From positions 1 through 64,000 of the forward strand of contig DAOUHX010000395.1 of the NCBI GenBank assembly GCA_034428395.1: a stretch of 64,000 nt of DNA, in the 5' to 3' direction. Below the pieces are notes generated by a model, which ran no database searches, was not told the origin of the DNA, and saw nothing but the letters and a program-made list of their open reading frames with translations. Positions 8,076 to 16,345 of this stretch are shown here, one piece after another. Position 1 is the first letter of the stretch; the number at the start of each line of letters is the position of its first letter. This stretch comes from Bin5 sp034428395. Its GTDB lineage: Bacteria; Chloroflexota; Anaerolineae; Caldilineales; Caldilineaceae. Made by a program: the position numbers and the translations under genes.

Positions 8076-9341
8076 CTAGTGGTTCTGCGGGCCCGAATAT
8101 GGGACGCGACGGCTGTTTTCCTGCTGTCTGCCGCCCCATGATGTCACGATCAGCGATGCGAGGGCGGTCAGGCCCGCCTGTGCGGCGACGGTGATGCGGG
8201 GACCGATCGACTCGCTGAGGGAACCGGAGAGGATTTCTCCGGGAAGCCCGATCCCCTGGGTGAGCGCGACGGTGCTCATGGCGCGTCCGCGCATTTCGTT
8301 GCTGGCGCCGGTCAGGAGAATCACGTTGCGCATGGTATAGAATCCGGCCTGGCCTGCCCCGGCCAGGAAAAGGAGGGCGACGGCCAGCGAGAATAGGGGA
8401 GAGAGGGCGAAGACTGCCCAGGCGGTGCATTGCAGCACGGCGCCGGCGGCGAAGATGGCGCTGAAGGTCAGGCGCCCTCGCATGCGGTGGGTCAGATAGA
8501 GTCCGGCGAAGGTGCCGAGGCCGTAGCTGGCGTTCATCAGCCCCAGACCGAGAACGCCGCTGGCGAATACGTCGCGGGCGAAGACCGGCATCAGGCTGAG
8601 CGCGGGGAAGACAAATGTATTGAGCAGCGCGGATACGACGGCGACGACGAGGAGGGGGCGGTGGGCGCGAATGTAGGAAAAACCCTCGCCGATCGAGCGC
8701 AAGACGGAAGTTGCCGCGACGGATATCGTCTGTGGGACCGTTTCGCGACCCAGCCAGGCCAGTATCGCCAAGTTGAGACCGGTCAGGACGATGAGGGCTC
8801 CCAGGCCGCCGGCGGTGCCGAAGAGTTGGAGGAGCCAGCCGGCAATGTAGGCGGCGATGCTGTTCATGAGGCTGTGGATAAAGCTTTCGAGCAGCATCGC
8901 GTCGGCGGTCAGGCCGGCGCCGAGCAGGTCGGGCACCAGGGCCGTGCGAGCGGGCGCGTCCACGGTCCAGGAAGCGCCGATGATGAATGCGGCGGCCCCG
9001 ATCTGCCAGGCGCTCAACCTGCTGCCGGCGAAAAGGAGAAGGAGAACGAGGCAGGACAGAAAAATGACGAACTGGCTCAGGATCAGCGTATTGCGCCGCC
9101 CGAGCCTGTCGCCGATTATGCCGGCGAAGCCTCCGAAGGCGAGTTGGGCAGCCCGCCGCCAGAATGTGAGCAGAGTAACGGCCAGGGCCGAGTTGGTCAT
9201 ATCCAAAACGACGACGCCGGCCACGATGACCCAGATGGCGTAGGTCTGCCACCAGAGTGAACTGCTGAGCAGAAGACGCCTGTAGCTTGGCTGGGTCAGG
9301 GGTGCAAGCAGGCTGCCCGAGTTCTCCTGTGCAGGCGTCAG
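8076..9341 (-). CDS. MFS transporter
   Basis: Twelve-helix major facilitator superfamily permease, about 420 residues, of the MFS_3/enterobactin-exporter type. The A-like motif GFAGIIGDRLGRRN follows TM2, and alternating hydrophobic stretches run through to the C-terminus. It probably exports a small molecule. The start is unresolved: the conserved region begins just after the stop of the upstream ThuA gene, yet no ATG, GTG or TTG lies there in frame. CTG 9341, adjacent to the ThuA TGA, is given as the boundary. ATG 9500 in the same frame would overlap ThuA by 160 bp. An AGGAG lies at about 9325 in the leader. It is probably co-transcribed with ThuA. Confidence 0.8.
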   Translation of the reverse strand: MTPAQENSGSLLAPLTQPSYRRLLLSSSLWWQTYAIWVIVAGVVVLDMTNSALAVTLLTFWRRAAQLAFGGFAGIIGDRLGRRNTLILSQFVIFLSCLVLLLLFAGSRLSAWQIGAAAFIIGASWTVDAPARTALVPDLLGAGLTADAMLLESFIHSLMNSIAAYIAGWLLQLFGTAGGLGALIVLTGLNLAILAWLGRETVPQTISVAATSVLRSIGEGFSYIRAHRPLLVVAVVSALLNTFVFPALSLMPVFARDVFASGVLGLGLMNASYGLGTFAGLYLTHRMRGRLTFSAIFAAGAVLQCTAWAVFALSPLFSLAVALLFLAGAGQAGFYTMRNVILLTGASNEMRGRAMSTVALTQGIGLPGEILSGSLSESIGPRITVAAQAGLTALASLIVTSWGGRQQENSRRVPYSGPQNH

Positions 9342-9994
9342 TCGGCGGCTCCGTTGGCAGCCCAGAGGGCGCCCTGCCGCATCATGCGCTGAACGGCTGC
9401 CCGTTGAAACGTGTCGGAGGTGTGGCCCAGCGCGGTGTAGAAAACCCTGCCGTTGCCGTACGATTTCACCCAGGCCATTGGATGGGCTTTTTCGGCCCAC
9501 TGGGCGCTGGCGAGGATATGAATGGCGGGGTCGTAGGCGGACATGTAGATTTCGTCTTCGACTTCAAAGTCGTCGATGCCGGCCATGACCGGGTGGGCGC
9601 CGTCCTCGACGTTGACGGTGAATGTCAGGCCGGGGGGATGCCAGTTGGCGTGCCCGCCAATCAGGTCAACGGCCTGCCCGCCGATCCACCAGCCGGTGCC
9701 GTGGACGCCGACGAGGCCCTTGCCGCCGGAAACGAATTGGAAGAGCCCGGCCTCCTGGTCGGCCGACAGTTCCGAAGCGTAGGAAACGGTGCCGTCATCG
9801 CTGCGCTCGGCCCTTGTGAAGCCGGAGCCGAGCACGCAGACATCGTGGTCGCCCAAGCTGGACGACGCAAAGACGTCTTTGTCGTCGGTCAGCGTGACGT
9901 CAATTCCCGGGTCGTCGCCGAGGAAGGCGCCGATTACCGCGGCGCTCTCAGCGAACCCGTGGTTGGCTCCTGAAAGTACAAGAACTCTCGTCAT
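9338..9994 (-). CDS. ThuA-like protein (trehalose utilisation family)
   Basis: A 218-residue class-I glutamine-amidotransferase-like (flavodoxin-like) protein of the ThuA family, found in disaccharide utilisation loci and hypothesised to act in 3-keto-sugar handling. The conserved pattern includes VLSGANHGF at the N-terminus, GKGLVGVHGTGWW in the middle, HANWHPPG, and the C-terminal GNGRVFYTALGHTSD. The real start is ATG 9994 with GAAAGG 7 nt upstream; the same frame is open much further upstream (to 11140) without meaning. It overlaps or abuts the start of the MFS gene and is divergent from the aldolase gene. Confidence 0.85.
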   Translation of the reverse strand: MTRVLVLSGANHGFAESAAVIGAFLGDDPGIDVTLTDDKDVFASSSLGDHDVCVLGSGFTRAERSDDGTVSYASELSADQEAGLFQFVSGGKGLVGVHGTGWWIGGQAVDLIGGHANWHPPGLTFTVNVEDGAHPVMAGIDDFEVEDEIYMSAYDPAIHILASAQWAEKAHPMAWVKSYGNGRVFYTALGHTSDTFQRAAVQRMMRQGALWAANGAAD

Positions 9995-10243
9995 CTGTCT
10001 GCCTTTCTTCTTTTGTGTTGAACGGCGGGCGGTCGGAGCGGTCTGGTCGCCGCCGCCGTCCAAAATGGTGTGGGAATTGGCCGGCCTTTCCTTTGTAATG
10101 CGGCCGAAGCTGAAGTTCTGGCAATGATAGCATACGCGCCTGATAGTTTCAATCGGAACTTGCGTCAATCGAGCGGCGGGGGCATGATGCAGCGAACCGC
10201 GGCTGAAGGTGGTTCTGTTGCGGCGCGCGCAGGGGGAGGAGAG

Positions 10244-11134
10244 ATGACGGGAGAGGAGTTGCGGGGTGTATTTCCGATTCTGGTTACACCTTTTGACGAG
10301 TGTTCGCGGATCGACGAGGAGAGTCTGCGCAGGCTGATCGAATTCAATCTCGAGGCGGGCGTTCACGGGCTCGGGGTTGCGCTGGGCAGCGAGGTCTTCA
10401 AGCTGACCGAGGCCGAACGGGACGCGGTGACGCGCATCGTGGTTGACCAGGTGGCGGGCCGGGTGCCGGTCGTAATCAACACGGGCGCGCAGGGCACGGA
10501 CGTGGCCGTTCACTACAGCCGCATGGCGCAGGAAAACGGGGCAGACGCGCTGATGGTGTTGCCGCCCTCCTTTTTCCCGGTCGGAGCGGATGAGATTGTT
10601 GCATATTACCGGGCGATTTCGGAAACAGTGCCGCTGCCGATCTTCATACAGGACGTGCCAGCTTCGCCGATAGCGCCTGTGCTGGCGCGAAGGCTGGCGG
10701 AGGCGTGCGAATGGGTGCGGTACATCAAGGTGGAGAGCCTGCCGGTGGTGGAGAGGGTGGCGGCGATGGCGTTGCAGGCCGGAGACCGGCTGACAGTTTT
10801 CGGGGGGGCCGGCGGCGGCTTTTTCATCGAAGAGCTGCGGCGCGGCGCGGTCGGCACGATGCCGTTCTGTACGCAGCCCGAGGCGTTTGTGGATATTTGG
10901 GACCGTGTGGGGGCCGGGGACGAGGCCGGGGCCCGGGAGACTTTTGACCGGTACCTGCAGCCGGTGGCCCGAATCACGGCGCATGGGACCGGCCTGTTCT
11001 ACGCGGTGCACAAGGAGATCCTGCGTCATCGCGGGGTGATCCGGACGGCAGTGGTGCGCGAACCGGCCCCGCCATTGGATGCAATGACGCGGGAAGAGCT
11101 GGCACTTCTGCTGGCGGAACTCTATCCAAAGTGA
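10244..11134 (+). CDS. Dihydrodipicolinate synthase/N-acetylneuraminate lyase family aldolase
   Basis: Class-I aldolase of 296 residues in the DapA/NanA family. The Schiff-base Lys is in YIKVESLP, and the N-terminal PILVTPFDE and GLGVALGSE are conserved. The usual tyrosine motif (YNxP) reads FIQDVP, so the proton-relay Tyr is missing, which argues against canonical DapA activity and for a sugar-acid dehydratase/aldolase or other paralogue. The start is ATG 10244, directly behind GGGGGAGGAG; the frame is open further upstream to 10070. It is followed by an enolase-superfamily dehydratase 70 bp away, and such pairs commonly act in sugar-acid catabolism (dehydration, then cleavage or deoxygenation). 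Confidence 0.85.
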   Translation: MTGEELRGVFPILVTPFDECSRIDEESLRRLIEFNLEAGVHGLGVALGSEVFKLTEAERDAVTRIVVDQVAGRVPVVINTGAQGTDVAVHYSRMAQENGADALMVLPPSFFPVGADEIVAYYRAISETVPLPIFIQDVPASPIAPVLARRLAEACEWVRYIKVESLPVVERVAAMALQAGDRLTVFGGAGGGFFIEELRRGAVGTMPFCTQPEAFVDIWDRVGAGDEAGARETFDRYLQPVARITAHGTGLFYAVHKEILRHRGVIRTAVVREPAPPLDAMTREELALLLAELYPK

Positions 11135-11204
11135 GAACACCTCATAAGGGGGGTCTCAGTTTCCCAGTTGGGGCCGCCGCGGATACTCGATAATTGGAGA
11201 GCAC

Positions 11205-12356
11205 ATGAAAATCGTTGACATTGAGGTGATCCCTTTTCGCGTCGAGCGGAAACAGTTTCACCACGGCAGCTTTCTGGCGCCGGACGAAGTGACGCAGACG
11301 CTAACCAGGGTAGTCACCGATGAGGGTGCGGAGGGCTACTACTTCGGCGGCCACGGTCATGGCGACGCTGACGGGCTGCCGGAAGACGACCGCGCTGCAC
11401 TGGAGGGGCGCCTGAAGGATCTCGTCGCCGGGGAGGACCCGTACGACCGTGAGCGATTCTGGCACTGGATGTGGGTCGCCAACATTCCCGAGCACCTGTT
11501 GAGTGTGCTGGACTGCGCGCTGTGGGACCTGCAGGCGAGGGCCCTGAGCCTGCCATTGTACAAGTTGTTGGGCGGATGCCGGGACAAGGTCAAGGCGTAT
11601 GCGAGTACGTTTCCCAACGTGGGCAGCGTGGAGACGTACGCGGCGCATGCGCTTGCCTGCAAGGAGGAGGGTTACCGGCACTACAAGATTCACCCATACT
11701 ACTTTTGGGACCCGGTGAGCGGAGAGACGGTTCCAGGCCGCCCTTCGCACATCGAGAAGGATATCGAGGTCTGCCGCGCGGTGCGCGAGGCGGTGGGCGA
11801 CGACATGGTACTCAGTTTTGATCCGTGGGGCACATACCGGACGTACGAGGAGGCCTACAAAGTGGGGCGCGTGCTGGAGGAGCTGGAGTTCTACTGGTAC
11901 GAGCATCCGATGAACGAGTACCGGGTGCAGCCGTACATCAAGCTGTGCCGCGAGCTGGACATTCCGATCCTTTCGCCGGAGATTGCGGCGGGCAGCCTGT
12001 ACACGCGTGCGGACTGGATTCTGCGGGGGGCGTCGGACATGACGCGCATCGACGTGCTGCGGGGCGGAATCACGGGCGTGCGCAAGATGGTGGCGGTGGC
12101 GGAGGCTTTCGGCGTCAAGTGCGAGATCCACATGAGCGGCTTCGCCAACCTGCACATTCTGGGATCGACGAGCGAGGACACGTGCGAGTACTACGAGCGG
12201 GGCCTGCTGGCGCCGGGCGTCGACTGCAACACGCCGCCGCCTTATCTGGAGGATATTGGCGACCGCATGGACGCCGAGGGCTTCGTCCATCTGCCGCAGG
12301 AGCCGGGCATGGGCTACAGGATCAACTGGGACTACATAGAAGACAATCGAGTCTGA
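11205..12356 (+). CDS. Mandelate racemase/muconate lactonizing enzyme family dehydratase
   Basis: A 383-residue enolase-superfamily member. The capping domain is N-terminal, and the barrel supplies three acidic Mg2+ ligands: Asp in LSFDPWG (near 206), Glu in WYEHPMNE (near 232) and Glu in LSPEIAAG (near 258). A general base region YKIHP precedes them, with His at the second position where many dehydratases have K-x-K. A late EIHMSGFAN stretch gives a further His. Close relatives are acid-sugar dehydratases. The start ATG 11205 has GGAG 6 nt upstream. It is paired with the upstream aldolase-like gene. Confidence 0.86.
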   Translation: MKIVDIEVIPFRVERKQFHHGSFLAPDEVTQTLTRVVTDEGAEGYYFGGHGHGDADGLPEDDRAALEGRLKDLVAGEDPYDRERFWHWMWVANIPEHLLSVLDCALWDLQARALSLPLYKLLGGCRDKVKAYASTFPNVGSVETYAAHALACKEEGYRHYKIHPYYFWDPVSGETVPGRPSHIEKDIEVCRAVREAVGDDMVLSFDPWGTYRTYEEAYKVGRVLEELEFYWYEHPMNEYRVQPYIKLCRELDIPILSPEIAAGSLYTRADWILRGASDMTRIDVLRGGITGVRKMVAVAEAFGVKCEIHMSGFANLHILGSTSEDTCEYYERGLLAPGVDCNTPPPYLEDIGDRMDAEGFVHLPQEPGMGYRINWDYIEDNRV

Positions 12357-12403
12357 GAATTGAGCGCCGGTAAACGGGCCGCGGTCACGAAGTTGCAGGC
12401 TTT

Positions 12404-12422
12404 GCCGTCAGCGACAGACGGC
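12404..12422. terminator. Possible bidirectional terminator hairpin
   Basis: GCCGTC and GACGGC form a 6-bp stem around a 7-nt loop in the short gap between two converging genes. There is no T-tract, so this is a weak candidate. Confidence 0.3.
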
Positions 12423-12429
12423 CGCCGGC

Positions 12430-13455
12430 TCAGAACTCGACGCCCAGTTTGACGTTTTCCTCGGGGGCGGTGGCAATTTTGGGATAGGCCTCCAGCAGAT
12501 CGTCGAAGGGAACGACCGGCTGAACGACCGGCTCCGACTTGAGGCTGCCGTCGCAGAGCAGCCGCCAGACAACCGAAAAGAGTCGCGTCTCATCCCAGTT
12601 TGGGTACTCGGGGTTCGGTTCGCTGCAGGCGCGGGAGAAGACGATGGTCGGGCGGTTGAAGTGGGCTTCGGCGCCAAGGTCAAGCCCGGCGGGATAGTTT
12701 CCCGGCCAGGCACCGGCTACGACGGTGCCCAGGTAGGCGACGCCGCGCAGGGCGGCCTGCAGAGCGGTGAAGTGACCGCTGTAGTCGACGCAGACGTCCG
12801 CACCGCGTTCCTCGGTCGCCAGCTTGATCTCCAGCCCGGCATCGCAGGCGGTGGGGTCGAGGACGATGTCGGCGCCGCATTCCTGGGCGACGTCGCGGCG
12901 AAGGGGGATGGGGTCGACGGCGATGACTGGGTGGGCGCCGGCCAGCCTGGCCAGCTGGACGACAAAGAGCCCGATCGCGCCCATGCCGAAGACGGCGACG
13001 GCGTCGCCCAGGCGGATATGCCCGTCGCGCACGGCGCCGAGGGCGAAGTCGGCGGGGTCGAGGGAGACGGCGGCCTGCCAGGGCACGCCGTCGGGCAGCT
13101 TGCGGACGCGGTCGGCATTCCAGACATGCTCCTGGCGGAAGGAGCCGTGGGCGAAGACGGTCTCGCCGACATTGATATTGTCTACGTCCGCCCCGATTTC
13201 GACGACATTGCCCACACAGATGTTGCCCAGGCCGACCGGATAGATGACCATCTGGCTTTCTTGCGTGAAGAAGCGCAGGTTGCCGTCGTAGTTGCCGCGG
13301 TGGCCGGCGTAGCCCTGAAACATCGCCATTTCCGAGCCGTGTTTGGCAGCGCCAAAGCGGCTGAGGACGCGCACTTCGTCAGGCGCGAGTGGGGGGCTGT
13401 CGTAGTCGCGGAAGGCGGCTTCCATGCGGGCTGGGGCGATGAGTTCTCTGGGCAT
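12430..13455 (-). CDS. Zinc-less alcohol dehydrogenase-like (MDR) oxidoreductase
   Basis: A 341-residue medium-chain dehydrogenase/reductase. The Rossmann loop VAVFGMGAIGLFVVQLA and the VDPIPLRR nucleotide loop are clear. The N-terminal catalytic domain lacks the GHExxG zinc motif and the four-Cys structural zinc lobe; the usual first zinc Cys region reads GAAKHGSE. It therefore probably uses no structural zinc and may resemble threonine- or sugar-dehydrogenase paralogues. The start ATG 13455 has GGAG 8 nt upstream. It converges on the enolase-family gene and could oxidise an intermediate of the same sugar-acid pathway, which is inference from position. Confidence 0.82.
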   Translation of the reverse strand: MPRELIAPARMEAAFRDYDSPPLAPDEVRVLSRFGAAKHGSEMAMFQGYAGHRGNYDGNLRFFTQESQMVIYPVGLGNICVGNVVEIGADVDNINVGETVFAHGSFRQEHVWNADRVRKLPDGVPWQAAVSLDPADFALGAVRDGHIRLGDAVAVFGMGAIGLFVVQLARLAGAHPVIAVDPIPLRRDVAQECGADIVLDPTACDAGLEIKLATEERGADVCVDYSGHFTALQAALRGVAYLGTVVAGAWPGNYPAGLDLGAEAHFNRPTIVFSRACSEPNPEYPNWDETRLFSVVWRLLCDGSLKSEPVVQPVVPFDDLLEAYPKIATAPEENVKLGVEF

Positions 13456-13605
13456 TTTGCGTTCTCCGGTTGGGCAAGACCATTTAGGCGCGAGGTTCGA
13501 CAGAAGAACTGCTGGCTCTTAGGCGATTCATTCGAATTTCTTTTGGATCTGCTATTCCATGCGTGCCAGCAAGGGCTCTATTGGTTTTCGATTCTGTAGT
13601 CTGGA

Positions 13606-14457
13606 TCATTTGCCATTTGGGTATAAACGGATGCTGTATTTCAATTCGCTATTGCTATAGAGAGAGAGGTGCCGAAGATTCTCCAGTTTGCATAGCTCTG
13701 CAGGAATCGATCCATTAAGGTTGTTGTTGTGAAGGGACAACCGTTGAAGATTTGTGAGTTTTCCGATTTCCGCGGGAATAGGCCCTTCTAGACGATTCTG
13801 CCCCAGATAAAGTCTTCGCAATTTGGTCATCCTGCCCAACCAACCGGGGATAGGGCCTTCGATCAGATTGTCATGCAATTGCAAACGCCTCAACTGCGTG
13901 AGTCCAGCTAACTCTTTTGGGATGGAAGTAAGTTGATTCGTGCTAAGATGCAATTCCCTCAATTTGGAAAGTTTACCCAGTTCAGGAGGAATGGGACCTT
14001 CAAGAAGATTTATCTTGAGCGAAAGCACCTTCAGATTTGAGAGGTTGCCTAGAGAAGGTGGGATCGTTCCTGTCAGCTGGTTGTTGTAGAGGGAAATCCA
14101 TTCCAAGTTCAAAAGGTTTCCAATTGACGATGGAATCTCACCGCTTAGGCGGTTATTTCTCAGATTCAATCTTTCGAGCTTACTGAGCTTGCCTAGACTT
14201 GAAGGGATTTTTCCCGTAAGGCCGTTGCCACTCAAGTCAAGTTGCCTAAGCCGCGAGATTCTACCAATCGCAGTCGGTATTACGCCTCTCAACTTTGCCT
14301 TGCCCAGGGACAACTTCGAAACTCCAGAATCAGACAGGGTTACCCCGTCCCAAAGCTCAGTTGCAATTCCCTCACTCCAATTCAGAGAGGCACCTTCTGC
14401 TAGTTCATTTCTAAGGGCAAGAAGCGTTTCTCGGTCCTGGGCTAGTTGGGCATTCAT
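13606..14457 (-). CDS. Leucine-rich repeat protein of plant type
   Basis: A 283-residue protein made of an about 45-residue N-terminal part and about ten leucine-rich repeats of 23-24 residues with the plant-specific pattern LxxLxLxxNxLxGxIPxxLGxL. One repeat (near residue 165) is a residue shorter. No signal peptide or membrane segment is visible, so location is unclear. ATG 14457 (or GTG 14460) is chosen because GGAAGGA lies 8-11 nt upstream; the frame runs on to 14586. Base composition is visibly more AT-rich than the surrounding genes, suggesting acquisition. The family usually mediates protein binding. No enzymatic domain is attached. Confidence 0.8.
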   Translation of the reverse strand: MNAQLAQDRETLLALRNELAEGASLNWSEGIATELWDGVTLSDSGVSKLSLGKAKLRGVIPTAIGRISRLRQLDLSGNGLTGKIPSSLGKLSKLERLNLRNNRLSGEIPSSIGNLLNLEWISLYNNQLTGTIPPSLGNLSNLKVLSLKINLLEGPIPPELGKLSKLRELHLSTNQLTSIPKELAGLTQLRRLQLHDNLIEGPIPGWLGRMTKLRRLYLGQNRLEGPIPAEIGKLTNLQRLSLHNNNLNGSIPAELCKLENLRHLSLYSNSELKYSIRLYPNGK

Positions 14458-14708
14458 CACCGATCCAGTCCTTCCCTGACGGTTCTTCCCGACGTCTCGG
14501 TTAGCGTAAGGCCCCCGGGCAGCACTCGAATGCCTCGCCGTAAATTGTACCGATTTCCTCCAAGCTCCGCAATTGTACTGCCCCAACAGGTATGTTATTT
14601 TAGGGGCTTAAATGCCTAGGCACACTAACAGCCTACACGAATACACTGAGTAATAGCCCGATAGATGGGAAGGCAATGAAGCCTCACCACGTCCGAAAGG
14701 AGAGTAGC

Positions 14709-15143
14709 ATGAAACGCACAATTATCATTGTTGTACTACTAGCACTCTTGATTCCAGGTGTGTTGGCGGCGCGAGACGAGATCACTCTGGAAAGTCTGGC
14801 CGAAACGATAACCGCGCTCACGGAGCGGGTCGACACTCTCGAATCGGTTTTGATCGGGCCCGGCGCAATCGAACTCGCCGACGGAGCCTGTCAGATCGCA
14901 GGCGACGGCGGCATACAGAATGAAACTGTTATCGAGTGGCAGACGCAACGCGATGAGTGGCCTAACGTTGACCAGATGCGCGTCGCGTCTGTCGTTCTCA
15001 ACGAAGACGGCACCATGACCGTCACTTACGTCTTTTCGTTCACCCAGGAACATATCGAGGAGATATGGCAGGACTGTGAATTCGTGAGTACAGGCGACTG
15101 GTACGAGATCGATTGGGAAGGCAACCGCATCGAGGAAGAATAG
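14709..15143 (+). CDS. Small secreted protein of unknown function
   Basis: A 144-residue protein with a clear signal peptide (Lys-Arg start, hydrophobic core, cleavage near VLAA, residue 20). A short coiled-coil-like segment follows (LAETITALTERVDTLESVL), then an acidic mature part with Cys near 58 and 119 that may form a disulfide. No family recognised. ATG 14709 is preferred over ATG 14676 because AAAGGAG lies just upstream and the signal peptide then starts at residue 1. It is divergent from the LRR gene across 250 bp and also less GC-rich than the neighbours. Confidence 0.65.
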   Translation: MKRTIIIVVLLALLIPGVLAARDEITLESLAETITALTERVDTLESVLIGPGAIELADGACQIAGDGGIQNETVIEWQTQRDEWPNVDQMRVASVVLNEDGTMTVTYVFSFTQEHIEEIWQDCEFVSTGDWYEIDWEGNRIEEE

Positions 15144-15159
15144 GCAGGTCGTCTAATCT

Positions 15160-15177
15160 GGGAGGCTACAGTCTCCC
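15160..15177 (+). terminator. Terminator-like hairpin after the secreted protein gene
   Basis: A 7-bp stem (GGGAGGC with GTCTCCC, one G-T pair) around the tetraloop TACA, followed by TTT. It lies 17 bp behind the stop codon, a sensible position for an intrinsic terminator, though the T-tract is short. Confidence 0.5.
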
Positions 15178-15358
15178 TTTGGGTGCCTTGGCGAAATGGG
15201 AACGCAGGCGACTGCCATTCGTCCATGAATTTGTTCGATTCCTAGAGGCGCCTCTTTCAGTGGGGTTTATATACTTGTGAAGTCTAAGAGTCCACACGCA
15301 CACAATCGCCTCATTTTACATCAGTCAAGCCTGCCAAACACGGTTGAAATTACTGAAA

Positions 15359-16345
15359 ATGACCCTCTGGCTAACTCGCAGTGACGTCCAAAAGCTTGTC
15401 GACATGCCGGCGGCCATCGACGCCGTCGCCGACGCGTACCGGTCGGTCTACCAAGGCGAGGCGGAAGTGCCGGTACGTTCCAACATACCTGTTGCGGCCT
15501 ATGAAGGCAGCCTTATGACGATGCCGGCCTACTTAGGCGGTGATGTCGACGCGCTCGGGGCGAAGCTGATCAGCTTTTACGGAACAAATCCGGCGAAACG
15601 CGGCCTGCCCGCGATCCAGGGGAAGGTCGTCCTCTTCGATGCGGAGACGGGGGGGTTGCGGGCCCTTATCGACGCTGAATCTGTCACGGCCTTGCGTACA
15701 GGCGCGGCCGGCGGTGTCGCGGCGCGATACCTGGCTCGCGCAGATGCGCGCACGCTGACGATCTTCGGCAGCGGCGCGCAGGCCCCCTTTCAGGTCGAGG
15801 CGGCAATCTGCGAGCGGCCCATCGAGCAGGTCCTAGTCCTGTCCCGCCAGAATTCCCATGCCGAGGCGTTGGCGGCGTTGATCGCGAGCCGCTTCGGCGT
15901 GTCTGCCCGAGCCACAGTCGATATCGACGGGGCTGTCCGTGCGGCCGACATCGTCGTAACGGCAACCAGTGCGCACGACCCACTCTTCGGCGGGGCACTC
16001 TTGCAGCCCGGCGTCCAGGTTACCGGGATCGGTTCGCATGTGCCGGAGGCCCGCGAAGTCGATAGCTTGACGCTACGGCGCGCCAAGGTGATCGTCGATC
16101 AGGCGAGCGCGTGCCTGGCCGAGGCGGGTGACCTGATCCAGCCGATCCGCGCCGGTCGGTACGACCCCGGCCAGATCTACGCCGAGATTGGCGCGATCGT
16201 CGCCGGCGATCTACCTGGACGAGAGGATATTGGGGAAATCACCTTTTTCAAATCGGTTGGACTTGCCGCGCAAGACCTGGCCGTTGCCGGCCTGGTTTAC
16301 CTCAGGGCCGTGGCCGAGGGCGCTGGCCGCCAGCTGGAGGAGTGA
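15359..16345 (+). CDS. Ornithine cyclodeaminase/mu-crystallin family protein
   Basis: A 328-residue NAD(P)-dependent enzyme of the OCD/mu-crystallin/ketimine-reductase family. The substrate part contains VPVRSN and LGAKLISFYG, and AIQGKVVLFD carries the conserved lysine region. The Rossmann loop is TIFGSGAQAPFQVEA near residue 140, and VVTATSA and ITFFKSVGLAAQDL are family motifs. Members deaminate ornithine, reduce cyclic imines or make alanine/2,3-diaminopropionate, so the reaction is not assignable. ATG 15359 is preferred to TTG 15344. The stop overlaps the next gene's GTG (GTGA). Confidence 0.86.
   Translation: MTLWLTRSDVQKLVDMPAAIDAVADAYRSVYQGEAEVPVRSNIPVAAYEGSLMTMPAYLGGDVDALGAKLISFYGTNPAKRGLPAIQGKVVLFDAETGGLRALIDAESVTALRTGAAGGVAARYLARADARTLTIFGSGAQAPFQVEAAICERPIEQVLVLSRQNSHAEALAALIASRFGVSARATVDIDGAVRAADIVVTATSAHDPLFGGALLQPGVQVTGIGSHVPEAREVDSLTLRRAKVIVDQASACLAEAGDLIQPIRAGRYDPGQIYAEIGAIVAGDLPGREDIGEITFFKSVGLAAQDLAVAGLVYLRAVAEGAGRQLEE

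Noticed and set aside
9995..11140. N-terminal extension of the ThuA frame (600 codons in total)
   Set aside because: Runs antisense through the DapA-like gene; the ThuA fold begins at ATG 9994 with its own Shine-Dalgarno.
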